Positions 7,581-16,372 are shown, counted from the stretch's first letter. The stretch is 64,000 nt of DNA from Sphingomonadales bacterium Ga0077557 (GCA_001464615.1 LNFI01000019.1:1-64000), one strand, 5' to 3'. The notes: generated by a model from the letters alone, not told the origin. Numbers and translations: made by a program.

Positions 7581-9485
7581 ATGGCTATACCGAACATTGG
7601 CTCTCTTAGGCATTTGCTTGGCGGCTTGTGTGTGGTGCTTGCTTCCTATTGGATGGCGCCTGCCCCTGGATTGGCGGCGGAAAGGCGAGTGGCGTTAATC
7701 GTTGCAAATGCACGCTATGAAAGAGCGGTCCCGCTTAAAAATCCTGCGCCTGATGCCCAACTTATTCGACAGAGCCTATCGCGAGTCGGTTTTGAATCGA
7801 TCCGCGTCGTTGAAAATGTTGGCAAGCAACAAATGGAAACGGCGCTGCTTGAATTTGCGAAATTGGCCGATGACGCAGATGTGGCGGTAATTTACTATGC
7901 TGGCCATGGCATGGAGATTGATCACACAAATTATCTTATTCCCGTCGATGCAAAGATTGCTTCTGCGCGGGACGTTGAGTTCGCGACGATCAAGCTCGAT
8001 GCCATCATGCACGTCGTTGATGGCGCAAAGCGCCTCAGGGTAGTCATTCTCGATGCTTGCCGCGAGAATCCCTTTCTTTCGCAACTTAAGCAAAATGGCG
8101 GCACGCGGGCTTGGTCCCAGGGGCTTGCTGAGGTCGAACCGCCAAATGAGACATTGGTGGTATACGCATCAAAGGCTGGCCGGGTGGCGCTGGACGGCAA
8201 CGCCGAAAACAGCCCATTCGCAACGGCTGTCGCGCGGCGCATCATTGAAGACGGTGTTGAGATAAACCTGTTATTCCGAAAGGTACGTGATGACGTGATT
8301 GCGTCAACATCGGGGGCCCAGGAGCCGTGGACCTACGGCTCTCTCTCCAGCAAGCAGTTCTATTTCCGGCCGGGCAAAAGTCAGGTCGCTGCGAGCACTT
8401 CATCGCCCGAGCCAGATCTAGAGGCAGATAGTTGGTCGCTTTGTAAAGGCGGTGCTTCTCGCCTTCCGTGCCAATCGTATCTGCGCACTTATCCTAAAGG
8501 TCGATTTGTAACCCTCGCGCAAACCAGAGTCGCCGATTTCGATGCTGCCCGAATGGAAAGTACGGCGCCTGGGCGTGGGGCAGATGTTCGGGCGAGTCCA
8601 AGCAGTTCACCGCCGCCCTCGCAACTTGTGACCGCATCACCAGCGCCGCTTGGCACCGCTGCTCGCGGTTCTGGAGGTCGGAGCCTAATCGCTATCGGGC
8701 CGATCGTGACCGAACGCGAATGCAAGGTTTATCAGGCGTTGAGTGGGCGCAGCGCAACCGTAACGAACGGGTACATGGCTGCTAATGTCTCAAGCTGGTC
8801 GGTACGACTGTACAAGGATTGCATGACGCAATTCGCTGGCATTCGCACCGCACTGCAGTCGGCGCTTGCATCAACTGGCAAGATTTCTGTGGGTGTCGGC
8901 GGACTGACGGTGAACGGTCGCGTTTCGAATATCGCGCGCGAGGGGACTGGATTCGCCGATGAATCGGCGACGAGTGGTGCATCCTCGATGGCCAATACCG
9001 CCCTTGTCGTTTCGATGGACGTAACCGTGCGCGATCGCGCCGGCCGGATTGTCTATGGTTTCCCGATCCGCAAACGATTGGAAACGGGTTTTGCGGCGCA
9101 GGATTCCCGATCGAGTTCGTTTAGCGTCACGGAGGGCGATGGCGTTTACGGGCTGATGCAACAGCAGTTGGCGCAGGCCGTTGCCCGGGCACTTGTGCAG
9201 CGGATCGATCCAATTCGGGTGCTGTCCGTGGCCGGCCAAAAGATCACGCTGAATTACGGCGAGCCCATTCTTGAATTCGGGACAATTGTCGATGTCGTCG
9301 TTCCGGGCAGGGCGGCTGTCATTCGTTATCGCGTGCAATCGGCCGTTAACGGCGAAGCTATTGCACTTCAGGATGGCGATGGTGACGGCAGCCAGATTCC
9401 CCCCGGCGCCATTGCCTCGGTAATCGAGCCTGAGTCCGGCGCCGCAAACCGGAGCCGCTTTGAAAAGGTGGAATTACCCTATTGA
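7581..9485 (+). CDS. Exported caspase-fold (C14) peptidase with C-terminal CsgG-associated domain
   Basis: This 634-residue protein has a signal peptide (about 1-33, ending GLAA before ERRVALIV). A caspase-like p20 domain (about 35-265) follows, with the catalytic pair His109 in YYAGHGME and Cys160 in LDACRENPF. Next come a short motif of the YLRTYPKGRF type often seen after bacterial caspase domains, a Pro/Ser-rich linker, and a C-terminal domain (about 365-634) whose ITLNYGEPILEFG segment resembles the end of the CsgG-like protein upstream. The signal peptide suggests periplasmic action, unlike orthocaspases of the cytosol. It starts 79 bases after the CsgG-like gene behind GAGGAAATCCT, so the two probably form an operon. 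Substrate is unknown. Confidence 0.85.
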   Translation: MAIPNIGSLRHLLGGLCVVLASYWMAPAPGLAAERRVALIVANARYERAVPLKNPAPDAQLIRQSLSRVGFESIRVVENVGKQQMETALLEFAKLADDADVAVIYYAGHGMEIDHTNYLIPVDAKIASARDVEFATIKLDAIMHVVDGAKRLRVVILDACRENPFLSQLKQNGGTRAWSQGLAEVEPPNETLVVYASKAGRVALDGNAENSPFATAVARRIIEDGVEINLLFRKVRDDVIASTSGAQEPWTYGSLSSKQFYFRPGKSQVAASTSSPEPDLEADSWSLCKGGASRLPCQSYLRTYPKGRFVTLAQTRVADFDAARMESTAPGRGADVRASPSSSPPPSQLVTASPAPLGTAARGSGGRSLIAIGPIVTERECKVYQALSGRSATVTNGYMAANVSSWSVRLYKDCMTQFAGIRTALQSALASTGKISVGVGGLTVNGRVSNIAREGTGFADESATSGASSMANTALVVSMDVTVRDRAGRIVYGFPIRKRLETGFAAQDSRSSSFSVTEGDGVYGLMQQQLAQAVARALVQRIDPIRVLSVAGQKITLNYGEPILEFGTIVDVVVPGRAAVIRYRVQSAVNGEAIALQDGDGDGSQIPPGAIASVIEPESGAANRSRFEKVELPY

Positions 9486-9543
9486 GGCAGTCGGGCCCTG
9501 GCTGTCAGTGGCTTGCATCAGGATAGGCCGCAAACACCATCGC

Positions 9544-10800
9544 TTAGAAGGGCTTGCCAACAACTTGATGCTTAAGGTCCGCTGGGCGTAGGCAGAACAC
9601 ACCGTCGAACATCCATGGCGGCGGCGGACAGGGCTTTTTGGGCGGCCGGGGGTGGAGCTGGACAATGCAAAGATTGGCATAGAAGCGAAGGCAGAGCTTG
9701 CCGTCGCGTTTCGATTTACCGTTGTCACCGATCACCAGTGACCCCTCCTGATTATAGACCACCCCGGTGCTAACGACGCCGCTACCGCGCCCAACGACGG
9801 TCTCAGCCGAGCGCCGGTCAGCCTTGGTGACGACCGTGCCCGTCGTGACACTCAGGTTTGCGTTTCCACCATCACTCACGCCGATATCGGTCACCGCACT
9901 CTTGCCCCCCCGAGCAGTCGTCACAACCGCTCCGGCACGGGCGGTGATGCGGGTTCTGCCATAAGAAGTGCGAGCACCCGCGCGTCCGCCACCGCCTGAC
10001 GTCCGGCTTGCCTGCGTGGAGGACGAGCCCGCCCCCGAGCGTGATCCCGGTGCGGTTGTGCGGTCGCCCGAATCATCGTCGCCAGTGTTTTGCGCCACCC
10101 CCGCGCCCTGACCGCCGCGGTTCCCGGCGCGCTCGTCCGGCAGATAATCGCATAGCCGACTATCTGGTCGGTACAGGCATGCCGGCGAGTCTTCCTCTTT
10201 GCGCCGGTAGAAATAGGACGCAATATCTTTGGCGGCCGCTTCCTTCGGCCCATCTGTAAGCGCTGCAAGCGCAACGGTACTGGCCGCGGCCGCGAACAAA
10301 AGACATCCAAGGCCTGCAGTCGCCCCACAGGCAACGGCAATCAAGGCGGCGGCCGCTCTCCCTATTGCTAAAGACTGTGCAATGCCGATTGCGGCTTTCG
10401 ATGCCTGCTCAGTCGCGGCGTACCCCTCGCCGTCTAATGCCTTTGCTCCTGCGGCTCCAAGTTCGATAAGGAACGCTGCGCGAGAAATTATTTTGCCCGC
10501 CATTTCAAACTTCGAGCCCAAATCGAACCTGGTTAGATACTCCGATTTGGCTTTTTTATAGCCAGCTATCGCATCGTCGGGATCGGCAGAAAGCAAATCG
10601 TCAAGATTATTTGCGAGAGCAGAAGTTGCGGCAGTTTTTTTGAGATACTTCCCGATGGCTTGCTCGCTATCGCCGACATTGGTGACGAGTCCCGTGAAAA
10701 CATCAAGATTGTCCGCGGACGTGGCGTCCGGGTCGGCCGTCTGACCATAGGCAGCAGAGGCGACTAGCAGCAACGGGAGGATCAGCAAGCGCAGCAGCAT
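9544..10800 (-). CDS. Exported hypothetical protein with C-terminal repeat module
   Basis: A 418-residue protein, last of a six-gene minus-strand operon. It has a signal peptide (about 1-19, ending AAYG before QTADPD) and an alpha-helical Ala-rich region with a hydrophobic, glycine-rich stretch near 150-185. A low-complexity Gly/Ser/Arg linker follows, then a beta-type region (about 275-350) containing TRITARAGAVVTTARGG and VTTGTVVTKADRR. These copies match the repeat of the small protein at 13988-14398. The C-terminus is Pro- and Cys-containing. The start lies one base after the stop of the preceding gene (TGACATG), which implies coupling. I recognise no family; export followed by surface or matrix assembly is an inference from the repeat and the CsgG-like neighbour. 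Confidence 0.7.
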   Translation of the reverse strand: MLLRLLILPLLLVASAAYGQTADPDATSADNLDVFTGLVTNVGDSEQAIGKYLKKTAATSALANNLDDLLSADPDDAIAGYKKAKSEYLTRFDLGSKFEMAGKIISRAAFLIELGAAGAKALDGEGYAATEQASKAAIGIAQSLAIGRAAAALIAVACGATAGLGCLLFAAAASTVALAALTDGPKEAAAKDIASYFYRRKEEDSPACLYRPDSRLCDYLPDERAGNRGGQGAGVAQNTGDDDSGDRTTAPGSRSGAGSSSTQASRTSGGGGRAGARTSYGRTRITARAGAVVTTARGGKSAVTDIGVSDGGNANLSVTTGTVVTKADRRSAETVVGRGSGVVSTGVVYNQEGSLVIGDNGKSKRDGKLCLRFYANLCIVQLHPRPPKKPCPPPPWMFDGVFCLRPADLKHQVVGKPF

Positions 10801-10801
10801 G

Positions 10802-11746
10802 TCATTCAGGCCTTGTGTCGATCAGCGCGAGTTGCTCCAACGTCGAAGGAGCGCCGGGGCGGTGGGCCGAGACGAGCAGCACGCGGCCCGTCGCGGCGTT
10901 GCCCGAAATCACGAAGAAGCGATCCTCTGCTGAGAAGATACCAACCGGAATCAGCGCTTTGCGGAACGGTATGTCCGCCCGGGCGATCTGGAGGAAACGG
11001 TTGCGCATCGGCAAAGACAGGTCCGGGGGCGGAACCGGCGCTGGCTGACCGAGCGCGACCAGCACGGCGCGCAGCGGTTGGTAGAGCGTAGCGGTACCGC
11101 CAAAGTCAGCGAGCGCTGAAACCTGACGCGCCAGGCGCGCGGACAGGAGTTCGGGCGCGGCACGCGTGAGGAACGAGGTAAGCGCTGCCGGCTCGCCGAG
11201 GCCGTCGCGCGGGAATTGCGCCTCAAACTCGTCGGCTGCCGCGCGCGCCGATGACCGAAGCGCTTCGAACAGGTTAAGATTTGCCGTTTCGGCAATCAGC
11301 CGCGCCGCAGCGCCCGGCTTGCGCCCCGCCAGCGTGCCGCCGGGCAGGAAGGCCGCCCGCAGCACGACAGGGGCTTCACGACGCTGAACCTGCGCGATCC
11401 ACCAGAAATCCAGAGTTGGGCTATACAGCCCAATGACCGGCCTCTGCGACAGGGCGTGGCCAACCGACAAGATGGCCGTCGCGAAAAAGCATCGCAGCAC
11501 CGAATCTAGATTTTCATCATTGTACCCAGGCAGAGCCAAGGTTCGGCCCGCCTCTGGTACAACGAGGGGACCGCTGCGAAGAAGATTTACGCCGGCATAG
11601 CCGCGGACCTTCAGCGCGCCGCCAATGGCCAATGTGGTCAAAAGTCGGCCGTCCCGCGGCGCTTCGGCTGCCAGGGCCCTGACGGAAATGCTGGCGCCAC
11701 CCAGCGAGGATGCTGCCAGACTAAGGCAGAATGCCCGCCGATTCAC
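10802..11746 (-). CDS. Exported hypothetical protein, possible Tat substrate
   Basis: A 314-residue protein read from the GTG at 11746, which overlaps the preceding stop as GTGA. This start places MNRRAFCLSLAASSLGG at the N-terminus, a signal peptide with a twin-arginine pair that resembles Tat signals (RRxFC rather than a full consensus) and ends near ALAAEAP. A longer frame reaches 11812 but would overlap the upstream gene and bury the signal. The rest is Ala/Leu-rich without a motif I can name. Its operon position between the 119-residue repeat-like protein and the 418-residue repeat protein suggests a role in the same envelope module. Confidence 0.65.
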   Translation of the reverse strand: MNRRAFCLSLAASSLGGASISVRALAAEAPRDGRLLTTLAIGGALKVRGYAGVNLLRSGPLVVPEAGRTLALPGYNDENLDSVLRCFFATAILSVGHALSQRPVIGLYSPTLDFWWIAQVQRREAPVVLRAAFLPGGTLAGRKPGAAARLIAETANLNLFEALRSSARAAADEFEAQFPRDGLGEPAALTSFLTRAAPELLSARLARQVSALADFGGTATLYQPLRAVLVALGQPAPVPPPDLSLPMRNRFLQIARADIPFRKALIPVGIFSAEDRFFVISGNAATGRVLLVSAHRPGAPSTLEQLALIDTRPE

Positions 11747-12102
11747 TTTTTGAGCCGATCTTTTGGCGGGCGACAGCCTTTGCGATAGCCGACAACGCCA
11801 ATTTGCGCGCACGCAGTTTCTGCCAGGCCTTGGGTCTGCGAAACGACAGTCCCTGTCGACGTGGTCGTCTGGACAGCCAACGGCGGCTGACTCACCGCGC
11901 GAAAGGTTTGTGTTTGGCGCATTTCCGTTGCGTCGCGCCGCGCGGTGCGCTCCGGCGTTTCAATGACGGGATCTAGGGTGACGCCCGTCGCGGCCGGTAT
12001 GACGGTCGCATCGGTTACCACCTTGTCGGCCACGACCGTCTTTGCCTTAATGGTCACGTCCTGATCGACCTGTATCAGTAGGAATAGGGCGATGCCGATC
12101 AT
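11743..12102 (-). CDS. Small exported or anchored protein related to the operon repeat
   Basis: A 119-residue protein starting with a hydrophobic segment (MIGIALFLLIQVDQ). The next segment, DQDVTIKAKTVVADKVV, resembles the beginning of the repeat protein at 13988-14398. The end ETACAQIGVVGYRKGC resembles that protein's ACAETRVGVIGRRACK, with both cysteines in similar places. It may therefore be a divergent or degenerate single-repeat relative. Its ATG overlaps the stop of the DUF4384-like gene (ATGA) and its own stop overlaps the next start. No known family was recognised. Confidence 0.6.
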   Translation of the reverse strand: MIGIALFLLIQVDQDVTIKAKTVVADKVVTDATVIPAATGVTLDPVIETPERTARRDATEMRQTQTFRAVSQPPLAVQTTTSTGTVVSQTQGLAETACAQIGVVGYRKGCRPPKDRLKK

Positions 12103-13631
12103 TGGCCAGCCGCCAGAACGGTGACACGCACGACACGTGCCGTTGTGGTCAGACCGCGCGGATCGCGCGCCTGATGTTCGTTGACGATCGCTGCCACGCC
12201 GCTCAACTTCAGCGGCGTCTCGATCTCCCCGGTAAGCGCCTCGACCTGCAATGACTTGGGAAACGGCTTTTCATAGGGTCTCGCCTTCGCCACACAGCCG
12301 ATTTCCTCGGTTCCATCGGTGTCGAATGCAATCTTGAAGCTGTCGGCTGGGATGATGAGAGGGGTGTCGGCCGGCGTGAGCGGTTGCACCCCAGTAAACC
12401 GATTGGGGTAAATGCGAATGGCTGATTTGCTATCGGTCCCAGGGATAAAACAATAGAAATAGGCGTCTTGATTTGCCTTCAAAACGATCCGAACGGGCTG
12501 GTTTACCCGTACCGTCGTCGGCACCGTCATGGTGAAATTGAGCGCCGCCGGGTCCGCGATCGGCGCGAGTGCGGTGGGTGCAGCCTTTGACGGGGCGAGC
12601 GCGGCGACGTCCGCCTTGGCGGGAAGGCTGTGGACAAGGAAGCTAAAATATAGCTGCGGATCGATCGCGGTTCCTGCCCCCAGATTGTTCTCGGCCCGAT
12701 AGCGACTCACCGCCAGCTTCAGTTCCGCTGAGTCGACTCCATCGACAGGCCCGCTATAGCTACCCGATTGGCGAAGCGCGGTTTGCGTAGCGGCAACGCG
12801 TTCGCGCTGCGACATCCTCCCGAAAAAGTCGGTGGCTGTGCGTAACGCCAGCGGATCAGCGCTTGGGAGCGCAAGGCATTGCCAATAAGGGACTTTTGTG
12901 AATTTCCCGAGGAGTTCGATCAGGCTCAGCTGCACCAGGGATCGAATCGAAGGACCCTGTCCCTCATTAACGTCCTTGCGCACCGAAAAGAGCAGCGACG
13001 CAAAAGGGAGCAGACCCTCAACATCGGCTCCCTTGCCCTTATTCACCAACAGCACCGTGTTCTGTGTTCTTACACCGGGAACGGCGGTGCGATCGCGCGT
13101 AAGGTACATGCCCAAGTCCATGCCGATTTGGCCGACTTGACGATCCGACGAAATACCAAGCGACACCGGCGAGAACGAAACACCTGCCTTCTTACTCGAC
13201 ACAACGCTGCCCGCATCTACGTTAGTGATAGAACCCTTAATATAATAATCAAACTCTCCGGCTTGCGCATTTGTAAGTAAATCGTCGGTCTCAGCATCAA
13301 CGAATATGAACGCCTTGCTTTTAATGGACATACTATCGATCGCCGAGATCAGCATGTCACGGGTGCCGCTTTTCAGCGTTTCGGTTTTATCCAGGATATT
13401 GCCGGCAGAAACGCGCAGACCGGTCTTGCCGTATTGGATAAATAAATCGTCCATACAGCTCAGCGCTTCACCAAAGCTCGTGATGGTGCGCTGGATGCGG
13501 TTACTGGGCAAGGAAAGCACAGGAACCGCCGCGTCCCGGTCCCCGCTCTGCGTGGCGGCCGAGACCTCGATCGTCAACATCGCGGCAAGCGCGAGCCCCG
13601 CGATGACCTGCCGAAACAACGCTTTCACCAA
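12099..13631 (-). CDS. Exported DUF4384-like protein with peptidoglycan-binding-like segment
   Basis: A 510-residue protein with a signal peptide (about 1-26, ending VSAATQ). The N-terminal half includes GEFDYYIKGSITNVDAGSV, reminiscent of CsgG-type GADYLIYGSI strands. A middle segment, QTALRQSGSYSGPVDGVDS, resembles a PG_binding_1 repeat. The C-terminal region (about 365-510), with VNQPVRIVLKANQDAYFYC then RIYPNRF, looks like DUF4384. DUF4384 domains commonly accompany caspase-like and CsgG-like proteins, as here. A periplasmic scaffold that contacts peptidoglycan is plausible but inferred. It lies 33 bases after the 107-residue gene and overlaps the next start by four bases. Confidence 0.7.
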   Translation of the reverse strand: MVKALFRQVIAGLALAAMLTIEVSAATQSGDRDAAVPVLSLPSNRIQRTITSFGEALSCMDDLFIQYGKTGLRVSAGNILDKTETLKSGTRDMLISAIDSMSIKSKAFIFVDAETDDLLTNAQAGEFDYYIKGSITNVDAGSVVSSKKAGVSFSPVSLGISSDRQVGQIGMDLGMYLTRDRTAVPGVRTQNTVLLVNKGKGADVEGLLPFASLLFSVRKDVNEGQGPSIRSLVQLSLIELLGKFTKVPYWQCLALPSADPLALRTATDFFGRMSQRERVAATQTALRQSGSYSGPVDGVDSAELKLAVSRYRAENNLGAGTAIDPQLYFSFLVHSLPAKADVAALAPSKAAPTALAPIADPAALNFTMTVPTTVRVNQPVRIVLKANQDAYFYCFIPGTDSKSAIRIYPNRFTGVQPLTPADTPLIIPADSFKIAFDTDGTEEIGCVAKARPYEKPFPKSLQVEALTGEIETPLKLSGVAAIVNEHQARDPRGLTTTARVVRVTVLAAGQ

Positions 13632-13664
13632 TTTTGCCTTCGCCCCTCGCTGTGGCCCCGAACC

Positions 13665-13988
13665 TTATTGTCGGCAAATGACGACGACGTCTCCGGTAAC
13701 TGTGTTGTTTTCACGCTCGCTGGCCTGGTTGCGCAGCAGTGATTTTGGCTGCTGCTGATTGGCCTGCGCCCCGCCAATTTGAACTGGTCCGCAATCCTTC
13801 CGAACGGCAAATCGGGACGCATCATCGGCCTTGAGACTGCCACCAGCAATCCGAGAGCCCTTTGTCTTGATTCGGGCGATCTTCGATTCAGTGCCGGGGT
13901 CTGCCGCTTTGCGCTTGAACGGGTCTTGAGCGCGGGCCTCGCCCGCGCCCAATGCCGCCACGACAAGAAGAAGGATTGCGATACGCAT
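13665..13988 (-). CDS. Small exported hypothetical protein, 107 aa
   Basis: Read from the ATG at 13988, whose A is the last base of the preceding stop (TGATG), giving a 107-residue protein. It begins with a clear signal peptide (MRIAILLLVVAALGAG, cleavage near ARAQ before DPFKRK). The mature part is about 85 residues, basic at first, with two cysteines (KDCGPVQ and the C-terminal VVVICRQ) that could form a disulphide after export. I recognise no family. The tight overlap with the repeat-protein gene indicates coupled expression. Confidence 0.65.
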   Translation of the reverse strand: MRIAILLLVVAALGAGEARAQDPFKRKAADPGTESKIARIKTKGSRIAGGSLKADDASRFAVRKDCGPVQIGGAQANQQQPKSLLRNQASERENNTVTGDVVVICRQ

Positions 13989-14398
13989 CACTTCTTGCAT
14001 GCCCGACGACCAATCACGCCGACCCGCGTCTCCGCACAGGCATTTTTACCGTCGGCGGTGGTCGTCGCCGTGCCGACGACCGAGGTGATCGTCGTATCCC
14101 CCTTGATCTTTGCGTCCTTTATCGAGCCAATTTCAGTCGCCGCCGTCGCGCCTTGGCCATTCGCGCTCGTTGCCACAGTCCCGGCAACAGCCGTAATATT
14201 TGTCTTGCCTTCAATATCGGAGCCGCTGATTCCGCCGATTGTAGACGTGGCCGTCGCGTCCTTGCCTTTAGCCGACGTGGACACCGTACCCGCCACGGCG
14301 GTGATCTTGGTGTCTCCCTTGATCGTCGTATCGACGTTCTCTTGCGCATAAGCGGCAGTGCTCAACATTAACGCGCCAATGATAATAATGTTACGCAT
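13988..14398 (-). CDS. Exported repeat protein, about three 35-residue repeats
   Basis: A 136-residue protein, first gene of the minus-strand operon, with a signal peptide (MRNIIIIGALMLSTAAYAQ). The mature chain is almost entirely three tandem repeats of roughly 35 residues. Each contains I-x-G-x-T-x-ITAVAGTV-x-TSA-x-G-x5-A-x2-T-x-IG, ending in a Cys pair (NACAET and RRACKK). Thr-, Ala- and Gly-rich alternation is typical of beta-solenoid or amyloid-like secreted proteins. Related repeats occur in the 418-residue protein of the same operon. An ATG at 14446 is in frame, but the ATG at 14398 starts the signal peptide directly and follows AGGGAGGATT-like sequence, so I prefer it. It could be the secreted subunit for the CsgG-like protein. 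Confidence 0.7.
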   Translation of the reverse strand: MRNIIIIGALMLSTAAYAQENVDTTIKGDTKITAVAGTVSTSAKGKDATATSTIGGISGSDIEGKTNITAVAGTVATSANGQGATAATEIGSIKDAKIKGDTTITSVVGTATTTADGKNACAETRVGVIGRRACKK

Positions 14399-14691
14399 TA
14401 AATCCTCCCTTTGTAGTAAAACACGTACGCGAATCAATTTATTCACGTCTATCTAGAATCCATGACCTGTCAATAGTGTCAACGCGCCGTGATATGGCAC
14501 GCGATATTTATCGCTTGAGTCGATGTGGGCCATCGTCAACGGCACTTGCGAGCAATTGGCCGGGCAATCTCACGACGGCGCTTGTCTGTTTTTTGCCCGT
14601 CTGCTAGTGGTATTGCACTTCCATCGCGATTGACTCACAGATTATATTACGCATTCTTGAGGTTGTCGTGCGCTTGAATGTCGGAGCTTTC

Positions 14692-15309
14692 ATGAAAAAA
14701 TTCATTATTGCAATCGCTCTGTTGCTCATGTCTGCGCTGCAACATGAAAGCTCGGCTTTAGCCCAAACAGTTCCGGTTCGGGACGAGGGCAAGTCGGTGT
14801 GTGAGCTCGAACGGCAGCTTGGACTGCAATGTGCTGGCGACCGTCCAAATGAGGACGCGGCCCCTCTGACGCGGGGCGGGATCATTATCATGGATGATGC
14901 TCAGAAGCGCGCGCCGGCTTCAAACGGCGGCGGGGCATCGCAAAGCTGTCGCCTGACGTTCAATATTCCGTTCGCCAACGGATCGGCAATGGTACCGCCA
15001 TCAGCAAGTCCTGATCTCTCCAAAGTTACCGAAATTTTGAGGTCGCACCCCGACCTGTCTTTGACGATCTCGGGACATACTAGCGCGGGGGGATGGCGCG
15101 GCTTGTCGTCCGATGCCGCCAGCGATCGTAACCTTACCCTTTCGATGGACCGAGCGGTTTCCGTCCGGCGCCGGTTGCTCGCACTTGGCGTCGCTCCCGG
15201 ACGCATCAAAGCCGAAGGGCGTGGCGATACCGAGCCCGAAGTCGACGGTGATCGAACGGATACAAGAAACCGGCGTGTTATTTTCGAGCGCATTGGGTGC
15301 GACAGATAA
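14692..15309 (+). CDS. OmpA-like domain exported protein
   Basis: A 205-residue protein transcribed divergently from the repeat-protein operon across a 293-base, locally AT-rich gap that must hold both promoters. Residues 1-27 form a signal peptide (MKKFIIAIALLLMSALQ...). About 90-205 is an OmpA C-terminal domain: FNIPFANGSAMVPPSA, then LTISGHTSAGG, RAVSVRRRLLALGV and ending DTRNRRVIFERIGC, where Asp and the RNRR arginine are the usual peptidoglycan-contacting residues. It probably tethers an envelope assembly to peptidoglycan. A GTG at 14668 would add eight residues before the signal and is less likely. It is the right-hand member of the CsgG/caspase block, just before an IS3 remnant. Confidence 0.8.
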   Translation: MKKFIIAIALLLMSALQHESSALAQTVPVRDEGKSVCELERQLGLQCAGDRPNEDAAPLTRGGIIIMDDAQKRAPASNGGGASQSCRLTFNIPFANGSAMVPPSASPDLSKVTEILRSHPDLSLTISGHTSAGGWRGLSSDAASDRNLTLSMDRAVSVRRRLLALGVAPGRIKAEGRGDTEPEVDGDRTDTRNRRVIFERIGCDR

Positions 15310-15406
15310 TATATCGACTTGCCATGGTTTTGCGCCGGTCGCTTGAGAGCATCATGCTTGACGGTCCCCGGATTTCCTCTCCCGCTCAAAAGTGCGTACC
15401 CGGCGT

Positions 15407-15640
15407 TCATTCGGCGGCGATCTTGGCCCAGGCGTCTTCCAGCGACAAAAACCAATGCGTGTTGGAGCACGCGTGGCGCAAGCGGCCATTGAACGATTTC
15501 ACGAACGCATTGTCCGTCGGCTTGCCCGGCCGGCTGAAGTCGAGCGTGACGCTTTTCTCGTACGCCCAGCGATCGAGCGCCTTCGAGATGAACGCAGGGC
15601 CATTGTCCACATCCAGGAGTCATGGCGTCCATATATATCT
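15407..15640 (-). pseudogene. Remnant of IS3-family transposase, DDE C-terminal part
   Basis: The minus strand encodes DNGPAFISKALDRWAYEKS, then FSRPGKPTDNAFVKSFNGR, then HWFLSLEDAWAKIAAE and a stop. This is the second Asp and catalytic Glu-equivalent region of IS3-family OrfB transposases, which normally read DNGPEFIS...PGKPTDNAFIEAFNGR. The catalytic Glu appears replaced by Lys in FVKSFNG, and the protein stops early, so it is dead. It forms the right border of the CsgG/caspase block. Confidence 0.85.
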
Positions 15641-15985
15641 TTGATTTTAATAGATAAAATGGCCGAGGTTCCGGCTAGGTACCATTAGAAATAGCTTTGA
15701 AGTTTAGGCACATCCTTATCAACCTTGGTTGGGATGCCTCGACATTCGCGCAACTGCCCCGGCTAGGAGCATTCGGATAGCGAAGCCATCGCTCGAGCGG
15801 CAGCGCGCCGTTGCCGGCAACATTGTAGATCGCCGTCAGATCGATCAAGCAGGCGGTTGCGGAAAAGACAATTTCTGCATTTTTGCACCTTCTGCAACTT
15901 TACCATTAGCAGCATAGCTAGAAAATATGCCGAGCTTCACGATTTCAGGGCGCAGCCAGCGCCGACCGAAAGCGAAAGGGAATAG
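15641..15985. other. Intergenic DNA upstream of the T6SS operon
   Basis: No convincing gene is seen. The first part is AT-rich (15640-15715) and probably belongs to the decayed IS3 area. The last 80 bases precede the PAAR-like gene and must contain the T6SS promoter unless transcription starts further upstream; no clear sigma-70 or sigma-54 match was found. Confidence 0.4.
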
Positions 15986-16372
15986 GTGGGACTGCAGATT
16001 ACAACTGGTGCGATGATGACGTGCAGCTTCGGCGTGGCACCGAGCGCGCTTGTTGTCCTGCCAGCCAACAAAGTGATGGCAGGGGGGGTGCCAGCGGCGA
16101 CGATCATGGATTTCGCGCCGATGGTAAACATCCCGCCATTCGGGATGTGCAGCAGCATGAGTAATCCGACAGTGATCGCGGCAACCGCCGCTGCGCTGGG
16201 CGTCCCGACACCGATGCCGTGTATTCCAGCCACGGTCGCACCATGGACGCCAGGTGTGCCGACCACGAAGATCGGCGAGATGGACGCACTCAATAACAGC
16301 TGCAGCTTGACCTGTATGTGGGGCGGAAAAATCCAGTTTACCGCTCCAGCGCAAACGACCGTAATGGTTTAA
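15986..16372 (+). CDS. PAAR-like (DUF4280-type) spike-tip protein of T6SS
   Basis: A 128-residue protein with the DUF4280/PAAR-like pattern: ITTGAMMTCSFGVAPS at the start, then VMAGGVPAATIMDFAPMVNI, and a Pro-rich repeat region with ALGVPTPMPCIPATVAPW. Such proteins sharpen the VgrG trimer and can carry effectors. The GTG start follows AGGGAATAG. It is the first gene of a long run of T6SS genes on the plus strand, which supports the call. It has no extra toxin domain, so it is an adaptor or tip only. Confidence 0.75.
   Translation: MGLQITTGAMMTCSFGVAPSALVVLPANKVMAGGVPAATIMDFAPMVNIPPFGMCSSMSNPTVIAATAAALGVPTPMPCIPATVAPWTPGVPTTKIGEMDALNNSCSLTCMWGGKIQFTAPAQTTVMV

Noticed and set aside
9767..9964. 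Short plus-strand frames opposite the 418-residue repeat protein as a separate small gene
   Set aside because: The apparent beta-like composition is the antisense image of the Gly/Thr repeats.
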